Positions 45,401 through 59,499 of a stretch of DNA of 64,000 nt are shown one piece after another. The notes under the pieces are model-generated. The model saw nothing but the letters and a program-made list of their open reading frames with translations, was not told the origin of the DNA and did not search any database. This DNA comes from Nymphaea colorata (lineage: Eukaryota > Streptophyta > Magnoliopsida > Nymphaeales > Nymphaeaceae), in the NCBI RefSeq assembly GCF_008831285.2, contig NC_045139.1, positions 16,598,354 through 16,662,353 of the forward strand, given 5' to 3'. The position numbers and the translations under genes were made by a program. Position 1 is the first letter of the stretch; each line of letters starts with the position of its first letter.

Positions 45401-48400
45401 AACAAGCAAATATACCCACAGATGTTCAAGTAAAAAAGAAAAGGCCAGTCATGACTATATATGGATACTGTTGGGACATCACAAATGCACAAACAGAATC
45501 ACAAACCTAATGGAATGTAGGGAAGCTTTTGTGCATCAACTAGTGTTACTGAAAGTTCACCAGCAAAATCTTTGTTCCCATCATGTATTTCACCAGATAT
45601 GAAATCCTCGGGAACAAGACCAACTGTTTTCCCTTTCTCAAAGTCAAGAACAATCTTCTTTGGGCGCACAAATAATCGAGGCAAATCTTCTGTCAGCAGT
45701 TTTGTCAAGAACCTGGATTAAAACCAATCGAAATTGAGAATGTAAATGTCAACCAATTTGAAACGAAACATCTATAAAACACATGACCGACAGGATAAAG
45801 GTTCCTCTACCAATTTCATTAGAGACAAAGAATCAGCCATACAATACAAAACAATCCCACTAATCTTGGAGCACTATGGAAGATAATAACTTTTTCACCA
45901 TAATAAGTAGCTATAGCCTATAAAAAACGGAAAACATTGTTCAAGCAGAAAATGTTAAAGGTACATCAGGAAATTCAAGCCCTGAAGAAAAGCCAACATT
46001 CATAACCTCCATTGCACCAAAGGGGTGTGTACACAGAGAGGCAGACAGAGAGTTTCTTAAGAGTAGTACTGAAAATGGAGTTCCATGTAAGCTAGCTAAT
46101 CTGGTGAGCTATTTCCATTTTTAGTCCTATAAACAGACCATCAACTAACCAACATGACTGAAATGAAAAGTGAATATACATACATACATACATACATATA
46201 TATATACATACATACATACATACATATACATACATACATACATACATATATACATACATACATATATATATATAGATGCTTCATTTTGTGTTCAAATTGT
46301 GGATAATATACCAAACATAATAAAGCTGTGCAGTTATCATGTTCTCCAATAACTTGCCGCTTTTTCTCTATGACAACTATAGAAGCATCATTGAGAATAT
46401 AACTGCAATGCATGATCTTTTCCAAATTATAGGAAATAAAATGTTATCACACTAGAGCAAGATAATTACAATAACCAACTATCAACAAGACGACTGCAGT
46501 TATCCTCAAGATAGCAAATGAAATTACTCAAATAGTAAATATCAAGTCAAGAAATAAGTCCATAACGAAAAATTACAATTTATGAGAAGAAAGTTACTTA
46601 CATTGAGAGTACCGGGATGGCTGGTAAACGCATTCCATTTACATACAAAGCAGCCAAATACATATTAGAGAACTCTTTATGGTAACCATGCTTAAACAAA
46701 ACTATTATATACAAAAAACAAGTTAATGAGGAAAAAGATAAGAATCATCGACAATCCCACAATTCAGAAAAATCTCAATCTGAACCCATAGTCTCTTTGA
46801 ATGTTTTGGAGCCTTTGTTTAAGAGGCACAATATTAACAGTGAATAATAATTTTCCCCTATAAAGACAAGCATCCACCTACTTTGAGATTATGTTATTCT
46901 GTTAGCTGAGCCCATTAAGGGTTCTCAATTTCAGAATTATTGCATGGTGGTATAAGTACACCCATAAGGAACTCCAATTTCAGAATTATTCCATGGAGGT
47001 ATAAGTATGCCCATAGATACTCCATCCTCCCCTACAATGGAAGGTCTAAAATTCAACCAGCACTGGTTGGCAGGATCAATTTCCTTTTCAAATATTTAAG
47101 TTGCACGTTGAAATAGCCCCCACTGGAAATTCTGAAATGTTCAGCCCATTACTTATGAGAAAAAAAATCTTGTACTTTCACTTCCCCTCCAATTACTTAT
47201 AGAAGTTTCCCTTTAGGAAAACTACAAGACTAGGTATAGCTTGGACCACATTGGAACCCAATGGCAACCAAATTAGCTTAAAGCAAATAATCTCTAAGAC
47301 CACCCTTGATGAGATTCATGACTAAGCCACCAAATGTGAGTATGAGATTAAAATATTAAATCAACAGTTCTCTGTTTTCCTTTTGTTTTTTCCATTTTGT
47401 TACTACATTTTCTTCGGATGGTCCCTAAATTTCTTCCAGTTAAGAATTTCTGTGTCCGCTATTTTACAGAAAAGCATATAAGAAACTGTGATGATAATTT
47501 CATAAGCATGTACAACATTATTTTACAGAAAAGCATAAAGGAATCCTTGTTCATAATTTCGAACTTTTAAATGCAAGAAACCAGTAAAAAAGAAACTATT
47601 TTAAAGAAGTACAGAACATGGAGAAATCTCAATCATCTATAATGCAATTCTAAACACATTGATTAGTAATGTCTAATTCTGTAACAACCTTGGTGACTTT
47701 TGTATCTATAATACATAGGTTGCATGCATTCATATGCTTGGAGCTGTAGTATTATATGGACTCACTAGTAATCGTTGAAGAAATTGAATGATATGAATTA
47801 ATTGGAAAGAATGGTCCCTGAAGGTACAGAACCTACCCATTAGATTAAACAAACGGAATGCTGCCAACTCAAACTTTATCTTTGGCAATGAAACAAAAGC
47901 CCATGATACAGCCCCTACCCAAGGTTCTGTAGGAATAAGCCTTAGTTTGACCCAGAGCTCCCCATCAATGTCAAAGTGACGAACACCAACTGGTACAACA
48001 ATGGGGATGAGGCTAAACTTCAATGAGAGCAACAGCAACATCCGAGCTCCACCGGTATACCGAAGGCCAATATGGTATCTGAGTAGTAATATCAACCATA
48101 TCAATTAATCTAAAAAGAACAAGAAACATTTGCCTTAAAGTCATTAAAATCAAAATTTTAAGCAAAAATAAGAAGGTTCATGCTGTTAGAATGTATGTAT
48201 CCCATATGTATACATATATACATTTATATATATCACATATATTAGTCATCTAATATATGCTTTATATATATATATATATTTTATATTTTGGGTACTTAGG
48301 ACACCTATGTAATTTTCACTTTCTTTATGTATTTTTTCTTTATGTATTATTTTCTGTTTTCCCCTTTTATCCCTCTCCTTTTTCTATTTTTCATAGAGGG

Positions 48401-51400
48401 AGACTAGTCCCAACGGCTAGATTTCTAGCCGTTGGGACTGCCTCCTCCTTCTTCTCTTTGGCCCTCTCCTCTATAAATAGGGCAGCTCTCCCATTGTTTT
48501 AGGTATGGCTTTTTAGCCTACTTCTTGTATCTCTTTGTGTGATTAATTTAAGTTCTTCTTCACCTCTTGTTTGAAGGTTTGTGAGATTGACTTGTTGGTG
48601 AAAGCTTCAAGGCTGATATTACTTGAAGAGGTTGTTTCTTTGGGCCTGATTTACATGGTATCAGAGCCTCGTCTTTGGCTCTTTGTCTTGCTGCCATTCA
48701 AGATTGAAGGTTCAGTTTTTATTCTTGCGTTGGAGCTGTGAAGCACTCCAAGTGTTCGAGATATTGCTTGCTGCAGTTTTACACAAGAAGAAGAGTGTTT
48801 TTGCTGGCTTCTTTTTGGTGATTTCTTGACGAAATCTAGCTCCCTTGGTGGTGAGCTCGTGGCTGTTGAAAGGGTGACTGGTTTCTATCATTGTTGAGTT
48901 TTTATCCTTGCCGTGGACTTCTTTTCACGTGGCTGCCATCTTCTTCATAACTTGTAAGTGGATCTACCTTGTTGATTGTGCCCATGGATGACAAAGTCTC
49001 TTCTCTTCCTTTTCCCAAACTCTCATCAACAAATTACATACAATGGGCTAGAACTATGGAACACTTTATTCGTAGTAAAAGCCTTTGGGGACTAGTTGAT
49101 GGGACAAAACTTGAACCACAACTAGTCCTTACGAAAGTTGTTGATGGAAGGGCTATGGAATTGGATGCAACCGAAAAAGAGAAGGTAATGGCTGAATACA
49201 ACAAAAAATGGGAAGAATGGAGTGTTGGTCATCACAAAATCATTACTTGGATCTTGACTTGTGTTGACAATGCTACTAGCGGGCAAATCTCTAAATTAAA
49301 TTCTGCCCTAGAAGCTTGGGAATATCTAAAGAAAACTCATACCATGAGAGATGTTGCTTATATGCATCATGTTCAACTCAAAATTCACAATCTTCAACAA
49401 GGAGATAGATCCATTAAAGATTATGTGGCTGAAATGGATCAATTGTATGATGAATTGAGTATTTTTGAACCACATTGGACACAAGATCTTATTCTTAGAG
49501 AAAAGCAAATACAACGTGAGAAGTTTTACAAGTTTATCATAGGTCTTAGACCGGAATTTGATGGTGTCAAAACCGCTTTACTTCATCGTTCTAAAACACC
49601 ATCTATGAATGAGGCTATTGCGGAACTTCAAATGGAGGAAAATCGTCTTTGTCTTGATAAAGAGAAAGTCAACAATGTGCTTGCCACATCTAGGCCGGGG
49701 GCCCACTTGAGACCTTATAGACTTCCTCACTTCAATCGTACAAATGAAGGAACAAGGAGAAAAATTATTTGCTATCATTGTCAAGAAGAAGGACATACCA
49801 AGCCAAGATGTCCAAAACTTAGAATTTTTGATAAAAGAAGCAATGTTGCGGCTCAAATTCAAGAAGAGAAGAAAGAAGCAAGTTCATTCCAACTTGAGCA
49901 ACTCATAAGTGCTCTTCAACCTTTTCTAAAAGGAGGAAGCACACCTTCGACTTTGGGAGCGACCGTGGCATCTACTTCTTCCAGTAAGTACTCTTGGATT
50001 ATTGATTCGGGTGCATCTTTTCATATGACTCCTTATGAATCCCTTCTCACCGAATGCACTAAAAATGATTCTTATTCCTTTGTGAAAACGGCGGATGGTA
50101 CCTCTCTTGAAATTGATTTTATTGGAAATCTTGACCTAGCTTTTGGATCCAAAATTTTAAAAGTACCTCAAGTAAGTCATATTCCTAAATTAAACTTAAA
50201 TTTATTGTCCGTTTCTCAAATAGCCGACCTTGGTTTTGATGTAATCTTCTCACAATCCAAATGTTTGATACAGGATCGGATATCCAAGAAGATGATTGGG
50301 GAAGGTTTTAGAACAAATAATCTCTACTACATAGACTTTTTGGACCTTTCAAGACCATCTTGCAATATCTCCAAAGAATGTGACATTCAAACTCGGCATC
50401 AAAGACTTGGACATTCCAATATAGAAAAAATGTCTCATCTTCCATTCATGGAGAATTTTTGTCAAAAGAACTTTGATTGTAATGATTGTATTAAGGCTAA
50501 AATGAAAGCCTTACCTTTTGATAATAGAAATTTTATTGCCCAAAAATCTTTTGATTTGGTGCATTCGGATGTGTGGGGACCCGCTCCTATTATGTCAAAA
50601 GGAGGATTATTGTACTATGTGATCTTTATTGATGATTATTCTAGGCATACTTGGGTTTATTTTCTCAAGCACAAATCGGAAGTATTCACAAACTTTAAGA
50701 ATTTCTACAACATGATCTATACCTAATTTGACTCAAATATCAAAGTCTTTAGAAGTGATTCGGGAGGAGAATTTATGTCAAATGAATTTCAACAATTTCT
50801 AAAAGAAAAAGGCATTGTTCATCAAAGATCTTGTCCTAACACTCCACAACAAAACGGAGTGGCCGAACGTAAACATAGGCACATTATTGAAACTACTAGA
50901 GCCCTTCTTTTATCTAAAAATGTTCCCAAAAACTTTTGGGCCGAGGCTGTTTTGACTTCAACCTATTTAATTAATAGAATGCCTACCAAACTTTTGAAAC
51001 ATATTTCTCCTTTTGAAAAACTTCATCATGTTAAACCTAATTACAATAGACTTAAAGTCTTTGGTTGCAAATGTTTTGTGTTAAGTGACAAAGACGATAA
51101 GCTTTCCTCCAAAGCTATTTGTTGTGTTTTTATTGGGTATTCCGAAACTCAAAAGGGTTATAGATGTTATGATATTAAAAAAGATAAAGTTTATGTTTCT
51201 AGAAATGTGATCTTTTTAGAAAATGAAGATGGTTTCAAAGATGAACTCAAGAAACTAGAAGATTATACTTTTCTTTGGACTAATGATATTGATGATGATG
51301 ATGATATTGATGATGATGAACCCGATAAAGGTATAGAGGTACCAATTGAAGAAGTCAACAATGATAATTCTACTCATATCATCCCTCCAAAAGAGATCTT

Positions 51401-54400
51401 AGTTTATAGAAGAAGAGACCCCCAAAATCAAGAAACTAATCAATCTCTTCCTAGGAGATCCCAAAGGCACATTAGGCCTCCTCAAAGATTTGTCTCTTAT
51501 GAGTCTTTTTCTCTAAAATTTCGAGCTTGTATTATGGCACATCATTCTTTTCATGAGCCATCTTCTTACCTTGAAGCTAAAGAAGATCCCAATTGGATTG
51601 AAGCCATGAATCTTGAGCTTAAAGCTCTTGAAAGCAATGAAACTTGGGATATTGTGCCTCTACCAACGGGGAAAAAGACTATTGGTTGTAGATGGATCTA
51701 TAAAATCAAAACTAGAAGTGATGGAACCTTAGAAAGATATAAGGCCAGACTTGTTGCCAAGGGATATGCTCAAGAATATGGGATTGATTATGAAGAAACC
51801 TTTGCTCCTGTTGCTCGCATGACTTCTGTTAGAACCCTTATTGCCATTGCCTCTGTTAAACATTGGACTATTTTTCAAATGGATGTTAAAAATGCTTTCT
51901 TAAATGGTCACCTACAAGAAGAAGTTTTCATGAGTGCTCCCCCTGGTTTTGATCTACCCCAAAACAAAGTTGTACGCCTTAAGAAAGCTCTTTATGGTTT
52001 AAAACAAGCTCCCAAAGCCTAGTTTGACAAGTTTAGTAGTGTCATGTTTAATGAAGGTTTTAAATCTTGCTACTCTGATACTGCCATGTTTGTAAAAACT
52101 ACCTCCGTAGGTGTAATTGTTTTATTACTGTATGTTGATGATATGGTTATTACTGGGAGTGATGATGAAGGGATTATAGAGGTAAAACACTTTCTTAGCA
52201 AATGTTTTCAAATGACTGATTTGGGAAGACTAACTTATTTTCTTGGAATTGAAGTTGCTTATAGCAAACAAGGTTATCTTCTTTCTCAAATGAAGTTTGC
52301 TAGTGAATTAGTTGACAGAACAGGTATCTCAGATGACAAAGTTGTGGATACTCCAGCAGCACTGGGAGTAAAAATGAAAATTGATGATGGAGAGATATTG
52401 GAGAATCCCACTCCTTTTCGGCAAATAGTTGGCGCTCTCTCTTATCTCTCCAACACCAGACCTGACATTGCTCATGTTGTGCATGTGATAAGCCAATTTC
52501 AACAAAAACCCACCTCAGTACATATGGGAGCGGCAATGCGGATTGTCCGTTATGTGAAAAACACTATCAACAAAGGACTATTTCTGTCTTCTTCTTCTAT
52601 ATTAGAATTAGTTGCGTATACAGATGCTGATTGGGGTGGAGATCCCAATAATAGGCACTCCACCACTGGTTTTTGTGTGTTTTTAGGTGACTCCTTAATT
52701 TCCTGGCGATGCAAGAAACAGAATAAGGTATCGCTATCATCAACAGAAGCTGAATATCGAGCAATGGCAACTACAACAATGGAGATAGTGTGGCTCAAAA
52801 GCTTACTGAAAGATATGGGAATTCATATTACGAATCCTGTCAAGCTTTGTTGCGACAACAAAAGTGCAATCTATATTGCTAGCAATCACACATTCCATGA
52901 AAGAACAAAGCATATAGAGATGGACTGCCATTATGTTCGTGAAGAGTTCCTTCAGAAAAACATAGATCTCTCCTATGTCCAATCAGAGTATCAACTTGGC
53001 AATTTCTTCACTAAAGCTCTCGCTGCTACCAGATTTAATTTTCTCCTTGGCAAACTTTCGGTTATCACACCGTAAGTTTGAGGGGGGGTGTTAGAATGTA
53101 TGTATCCCATATGTATACATATATACATTTATATATATCACATATATTAATCATCTAATATATGCTTTGTATATATATATATATTTTATATTTTGGGTAC
53201 TTAGGACACCTATGTAATTTTCACTTTCTTTATGTATTTTTTTTTTATGTATTATTTTCTGTTTTCCCCTTTTATCCCTCTCCTTTTTCTATTTTTCATA
53301 GAGGGAGACTAGTCCCAACGGCTAGATTTCTAGCCGTTGGGACTGCCTCCTCCTTCTTCTCTTTGGCCCTCTCCTCTATAAATAGGGCAGCTTTCCCATT
53401 GTTTTAGGTATGGCTTTTTAGCCTACTTCTTGTATCTCTTTGTGTGATTAATTTAAGTTCTTCTTCACCTCTTGTTTGAGGGTTTGTGAGATTGACTTGT
53501 TGGTGAAAGCTTCAAGGCTGATATTACTTGAAGAGGTTGTTTCTTTGGGCCTGATTTACACATGCAAAGGGATGGACAACAAAACAAATTTCATCACATG
53601 TTAAATTGCTTCATGGGATCATGATTTGATCAACTATGTTGTGCATTGGAAATAATCGATTCCTCTTATTGACATACAGAACTTACAGTGCTCCCATTTG
53701 TCTTCATTTATTGTTTATTCAAACTATTGAAAAAAAACTGAAATACTAAAAGCATGGTTTACACTTTACAGTGTCGTAATCAAAATAAACGTTGAAATAA
53801 TCCTCACAAAATAGTTTAAGCTCGTGAATACCAGTTTGCATAATCTAAGCCTAATACAAACTCGTACATGTCATCCACAAATATACCTTTGATCCAAAAA
53901 AATTACTCCTCAAGATATTTAACCCAATTCTTTTCACCAAGATGTAGGCAAGCATCATAAATTTTAAACTGGTGGAGAGGAACTTGCATTCTATATAACA
54001 ACCATTCTGCACAGCGTGTTCAAAGTTATTGCAGCTATAGCTATATATAGATATGTGTGTATGTGGAAATGGGCGAATCTGGTACCCGACCAGAGTTCTT
54101 CCCCCCTCCCCCCCCCACCACCCTCCTCCGAACACCCACCGCATCCTTGCCCTCTTATTTAATGGTGAGAGAGAGCATCAGAAAGAGGAAAGAAAAAGAG
54201 GAAGAGGGGACACTGGAAAAAACTAGTCCCAAAATGGGGCCAGATATATGTAGAGAGACAGAGAGAGGCAGAGAAAGTTTTCCCCCCTTTTCCTGCTGTT
54301 GGAAGGTAAAATAAAGCAGATGGCTCTTGGTGAAATATGAAGCTGAGATCATTCAGCTGAGAAGGTAGTTCAAAATCCACAATGGCCCCCTTCCAGTTCA

Positions 54401-55828
54401 ATTTGCACTCTAGAAAAGAGATAACATGTAAAACAGTGACTCATAACAGTCATAACAGACATACACACCAATTTAGAGTCTTAGACTATGATAATAGCAT
54501 ACAAAAATAAATCATAGCGTCTAAAATCCTGTGATTTCTCTTTTTTGTTTGTATGATGAGACACAGAAAAATTAAATAGGTACGCTGCTTGTCTAAAACA
54601 ATCAGATTGCTTCTCTGGTAAATTAGAGTGCAAAGATTGTGATTCTAACGGCATTCTCTTGGCTTTAATCAGTAACTACTTTCTCATTCATTTGAGACAA
54701 ATACATATCATATTTGGGATTGATTATTACAAACGTGGAAAATGAACCAATTTATGTGAAAAAATGGTAATTTTTTTTACTTCCTTGCCCGCTCAAAGAG
54801 GTAAAGACTGCTGTTAGATTAACAAAATATTCTTTAGTCATGTTCATCTTAGTCTCATCTCAGTCTCTGAAACAGACACTTCTAACATGCATGACATATA
54901 GAAATTAGAAACATCAGCTGAATAAACTGAACAAGAACTGTTCCACTTTAGTTTCAAGCATCCTATAATACCACAGACAAAAATAGTAGATACTCAACAT
55001 AATGAGCCAAAGTCATTAATTCAAATGCTAACACGAAGATATTAGATATGCCATCGAAATAGAAAATCAAAGCACTTACTGCAAGTCATTAGGACGGCGA
55101 GAAGTTCGGCGCTCCACATTCCTAACTGATAATGGTTCTTCGCCAAGAGAAAACTGCTTGATTTCAACCCGTTGAACATAACTAGGTTTCTTGAGATCGT
55201 CGATAACGGGCTGAAGCAATCCAATGATCCAGTTCTCAATCCCACTTGGGTATACCTTCCACAACTTCCCCACAACCATGTTCACCCATTCGACTGATTC
55301 CTTTCTTTGAAGATCCTTCTCCAGAAACAATGACAGACTGGTTGGAACTTGAGGCCATATACCTGACCTAGAATCACGAGTCAATTTCTCCCTCTTTCTA
55401 GAGGTCCACAGCTTATCACAAATAACTCCCACAAAAAAGAAAACTACGAATAGTCCAACAACTCGCCCATTGATCGGTGGCGATGGTATAGGGTGAATTT
55501 CTCCCAATTGGGTTCTTAACTTCTCTACTATGGGGTCTTCCCGGAAATTTCTAAAATCTGAAACCAATTCAAATTCATCATATAATCTTTTGACAATTTT
55601 CTGCTTATGTGAGTCCAATATTCGCTCTGTAAACTCGTAATCCAGCTTCGAGCTATCCTTGTTTAGACCGTGACATCTCAATCTTCTTCGAAAACCATTT
55701 CGAGCAACCCCGGGAGCTCCTCTAATTCTACATTTCCTTTCTCCTCCTAGATCAATTCGATCGCGTGGAAGAAAAGCCGGCACAAAGTACGAGGAACAAC
55801 TTGAGGAATACCAATACACTTCCAACAT
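42487..55828 (-). CDS. NTMC2T5: SMP-C2 membrane protein, NTMC2 type 5 (lipid transfer/contact-site family)
   Basis: Synaptotagmin-like protein expected to tether membranes and move lipids. Eight coding exons join in phase: 55828-55080, 48078-47837, 46620-46602 (19 bases), 45712-45507, 44998-44889, 44749-44651, 43451-43001, 42569-42487, giving 652 aa. A basic N-terminal region precedes a membrane segment at about 122-138 (VVGLFVVFFFVGVICDK). The SMP domain at about 175-365 includes YHIGLRYTGGARMLL and HFDIDGELWVKLRLIP. A C2 domain at about 386-510 holds GELSVTLVDAQ, KTDPYVVL and GSPIWNQDF. An acidic region follows, and a hydrophobic C-terminal stretch (ISWLAVITSIAVLIAS) may be a second anchor. 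Intron 1 (48079-55079) contains the Copia element in antisense orientation. The family match is to Arabidopsis NTMC2T5 proteins, from memory. Confidence 0.92.
46178..46275. repeat. (TACA)n/(TA)n compound microsatellite
   Basis: Repeated TACA tetranucleotides with TA interruptions, inside the NTMC2T5 intron between the 19-base exon and exon 4. Confidence 0.95.
48184..48655 (+). repeat. 5' LTR of the Copia element
   Basis: 472 bp, starts TGTTAGAATG and ends GATTTACA. It contains a perfect 34-bp hairpin at 48406-48439 and a TATA box, CTATAAATAG, at 48471-48480. Confidence 0.95.
48406..48439. promoter_or_regulatory. Perfect hairpin upstream of LTR TATA box
   Basis: Arms AGTCCCAACGGCTAG and CTAGCCGTTGGGACT (15 bp each) enclose loop ATTT. 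It ends 31 bases before the TATA box. The same structure is in the 3' LTR at 53311-53344. Confidence 0.85.
53089..53560 (+). repeat. 3' LTR of the Copia element
   Basis: 472 bp, preceded by the purine tract GAGGGGGGG at 53080-53088. It differs from the 5' LTR at five positions, all transitions, and is followed by the target duplication CATGC. Confidence 0.95.
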
Positions 55829-58800
55829 TTAAAACCAGTAAGTCGGTAGCCCTGATTTCGAATGGGCCTACAGAACTATCACGAGATTGACTAATAAACA
55901 TAGGACAAAAACCTTTTGGTAGCGGTGGTGAACTAGGATAGGAATTTTAAGGAAGCGAATGCAAGAAAGGAACGGAGCTGCTAATCTCGAGAAGAACATG
56001 AATACTATATGGAGAATAAATAACCCCGATAAGTAATCGTGAATAAGAGTTTCTATGGCGCAACAAAAAGATTGCCAGATGCAGCAGTCTAGCTAACAGC
56101 AATCTTCGTGTAATTCAATCTCAAATTAGAAACATTACGCCGAAACTCGAAGCTGGCCTATACTGTACCAAACAATAAACCCCCAAAGAAAAATAATATG
56201 AAATGCCAGACCTGCGTCTACTAGAGATATATATAAAAACAAACTACCCTTGTTAAAGAGAGCCCAACAGGAAAGGAGGGAAAAAAAGGCTGATCTAGGT
56301 TGAGGATTAGACTCTTCGTCAGAGAAAGAAGGAGTTAACAAATTAGAGACATAGATAGGTGTTGGGGAGGGAAGACTGGTCCAGGAAACCGTCAGAACGT
56401 TCGGATTAGAAGTCAGCAATTGTGACGAATGAAAGAGATAAGGGGAGCGGGAGATTCCCGGGAAACGGATACCTCACTCATAAATAAGTATTTAAAAACG
56501 AGAAGAAGAAAAAGGACAGGGATGAATGAAAAAAATCAACTCCGGAACGCTACAGAAACCGGCGGGAAAGCGGAAGGAATACCCGGCTCTAAGAGGGAGC
56601 GGGAATTCGCGGAGGGAAGCGCCTTCGGGGAAAGGCCTGCCTCGCCCCCCTCCCCGCCCACCCCATGGCTTCTCGGCATTTTCTTTTGGTTGTTTCCGTC
56701 ATGTGGCTAGGAGTTGGAGTTCCTAGGAAAACCTGGAGGGGGAATTCTTTGGATAGCGCTCGCTTGTGCTGCCATGGGTGGGAAAGCGAGGAACCACGTG
56801 CGACGTCGACCTCCTTGCGGATTCAGAGTCCACAGCGGCATCAAAGTACCGCACGTATCATTTGCCGCAAAAGGTGTGGATATAGTGACATTGCATTGCT
56901 TTGATAATCTTTTCAACTAATTATATCGTCGATGACATGTGCAATTAGAACTTTCAAGACACAACCCACCGCTCTGTTTATTGAGACAATGTAAATATTC
57001 AGTGTACTCTCTCTCTCTCTCTCTCTCTTTTCATGGCAAACAAATATACCTAAGTTCATGAGTAATAGCTAGTGAAAAGTGCCTGATGCGCAGTAATGAT
57101 GCACCCTTTGGAACCCTAACCCAAATTAATCGGTCACCATCATTGATTTGGAGACATAATACAGACAAGTCATTGCCTGAGTGTTTTTGTTTGTGCAGCC
57201 ATAAGTTTGAGGACACTTGTATAGTGAATTAATCAAAAGTAAAAAATTATATCATTCAATACATTAAGAACATTTGCATGCGAATTATAACCAACAAACT
57301 ATGCTAATATGTAACATCTCTTGGGAATTGGTTTATAAACAAAGCACGAGTACGAGGGTCAATAAACAGATTGGTTGAAAAGCAACCAAAATGTCTGACA
57401 TATGTTCATTTCATTGAAGAACAGTTGATAAGACTGCATAATATGCTTTATCTTGTCCCTTAAAGCATAAAACATTTGGTCTATGATGCATAAAACCCCC
57501 TTTGCCATACTTGCCATTGGAAACATTTATAGAAAATGTTGTTTGTGGTAGAACCTACTAAACGTTCAAACACTACTTGACTCAATTTACATCTCACACC
57601 TTGTGAACTCACCGATCTGATTGATAAGTAACCCACAATTAGCCTACATGTTTTTTATACTTACTAGATGGATGGATTTCATAAACTTCATATACATATG
57701 TATGCAGTTAGATATATATTTCCAAATAAAAATGTTGTCAAGTTATTTAGTAGTCCCAAATAATCCATTTCGCAAGAGTGTAGTCAAGTCACAAATATAC
57801 CAAATAGTCACATCAAGTCAAACAAACAGACCGAATAGAAGGCAGGTGCAATAGCACATGAAAACTTGGTGACGTCGTATTAATCATATCAATATTGTTA
57901 CACAAATAATACAAATAAGAAGTAAACAGACAAAAGTCACGAAGATGCATATGCTATGGTGAAAATGTGGATTTTTCAAATCAAACGCAAGTGCACAAGT
58001 TACTACATTTAAATATACAGCAAAGGTGTATGTGTTTGTTTCATTAGAACCATTGTGATAGAAAAAAGGCGTTTCAATACACTCATTTGGATAACCCATG
58101 GCTTTAAGAAGACTTTAAGTCTCTACCCCTCCCATTCACCCTGCCTCTGAGGTCTTGGGCTGCGTTGGAACATAGATGGAGTAAAACCATTCGACTTTAA
58201 TGTAGTGATCTCACCTTTTAAAGTCTACGACAATAGCACCATGAAAATCAAACGGGCGATCTGTCTTGTACATGCATGCTTACCCAACCAGCTATGTTAC
58301 GCCCTTTTGAAAACAATGCACTCAATCATGTTTTTTATTGAACACTCCATCTACCCATTAGAACACATGTCTCATGACAAAATTTGCATAAAAGATGATT
58401 AGAGTGGTTTGAATGTGTGGAAAAATCTAAACCATGTTTGCATCAATGATACAAATTGTCGCAATGCAGGTGGAATTTATGAAAATAACAAGAATGATAG
58501 CGAATAAATTAGAATAAAGCATGCAGGATGAATTATGACAAAGAATTGATGGTATAGTTACATAGAATTGGGGTTTCATATGGCCAGCCTAAAGTGGCTA
58601 GGGTTGTGATTTTCCTTTAGATGCTTAATACAAAATTAATAGTTAAAAGAAACATGCGATCTCAAACTTAAGCTGATATATATATGGAAACAAATGGACA
58701 TAGCAAACTCAAGTTTGAACCAAGCATTGGTTGATTATCAACGGATTTAGCATAGTTGGTCAGACTAACAATAAGTAAAAGGTTGATCCCTAGTTTGATT

Positions 58801-59400
58801 TCATGAATGTCAACTCACTCTCCATGCTTTGTTTGGACGGAGAGAGAAGAAAAGGTTGTATGAAACCAAGATCTCGCTAAATCTTTTCATGTAGTTTGAG
58901 CTAGCTGCTTATAAGTTGAACTAGAGTGAAAAAAATATCCAATGGAGCTACAACATGCTTACCATGTTAGCGAAAAAAAAACATGATGATATTGAATGCT
59001 TTGGAGAAGTCACAACAAAAATAAACTATTTTGAAATATCTTGACAAGGTGTTGAGTTTTGTTTGGCTTTCTAATGCCACACGAAACGAGAAACCATAAG
59101 TTTGTTATATAATAACAAGTGATGTTATAATTTTATTTCGGTCACAACAAAACTGTTGTGTTTGAATATTGTTCTTACTTCCATTACATATCGGGTTATT
59201 TATGATGTGCTACCTTTTTGTTTGTGAGAAAACTAAAAAATTTAAAATATATATAAATTTTATCCACATTTCGACTGAAATAGCTGGTAATTTTTTACTC
59301 ACGATATTTATTTAAACTTGAAAAAAACCAAATTTTCTTGTGGAATGAAAGGAAAACGGACACCGTCAGACGAGCGCCTTTTTGTTATAGAAACAAATTA
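55829..59400. other. Head-to-head intergenic region, NTMC2T5 / PRP40C
   Basis: Separates two divergent genes. About 56400-56830 is GC- and CpG-rich and is probably the NTMC2T5 promoter or leader side. A (CT)n run lies at 57007-57028. From about 57000 to 59300 the DNA is AT-rich with no supported gene; short open frames there lack any motif. Confidence 0.6.
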
Positions 59401-59499
59401 TGTGTACCCAAATGGAACATAGTCAGACTTTAGTGGTACCAAAGAAAATTTTGGACAAGGAGAGCGAGAGAGCGCGTTTTAGTGCCCCCTTCGACCTTT

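Larger units (their letters stand above)
48184..53560 (+). mobile_element. Copia (Ty1-type) LTR retrotransposon, young, near complete but broken
   Basis: Fossil copy inserted in intron 1 of NTMC2T5, opposite to the gene's direction. Parts in order: 5' LTR, tRNA-iMet-type primer site (TGGTATCAGAGCC right after the LTR), gag with CCHC knuckle (CYHCQEEGHTKPRCP, about 49.8 kb), protease (IIDSGASFHM, about 50.0 kb), pre-integrase and integrase (about 50.4-51.1 kb), reverse transcriptase (about 51.6-52.3 kb, YVDDM box), RNase H (about 52.6-53.0 kb), purine tract and 3' LTR. Integrase before reverse transcriptase marks Copia. The flanks carry an identical 5-bp duplication, CATGC at 48179-48183 and 53561-53565. 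The coding region looks interrupted about twice. The two 472-bp LTRs differ at 5 sites (about 1%), indicating a recent insertion. Confidence 0.96.

Noticed and set aside
46141-46425. Minus-strand frame rich in Tyr/Met/Cys
   Set aside because: Translation of the TACA microsatellite.
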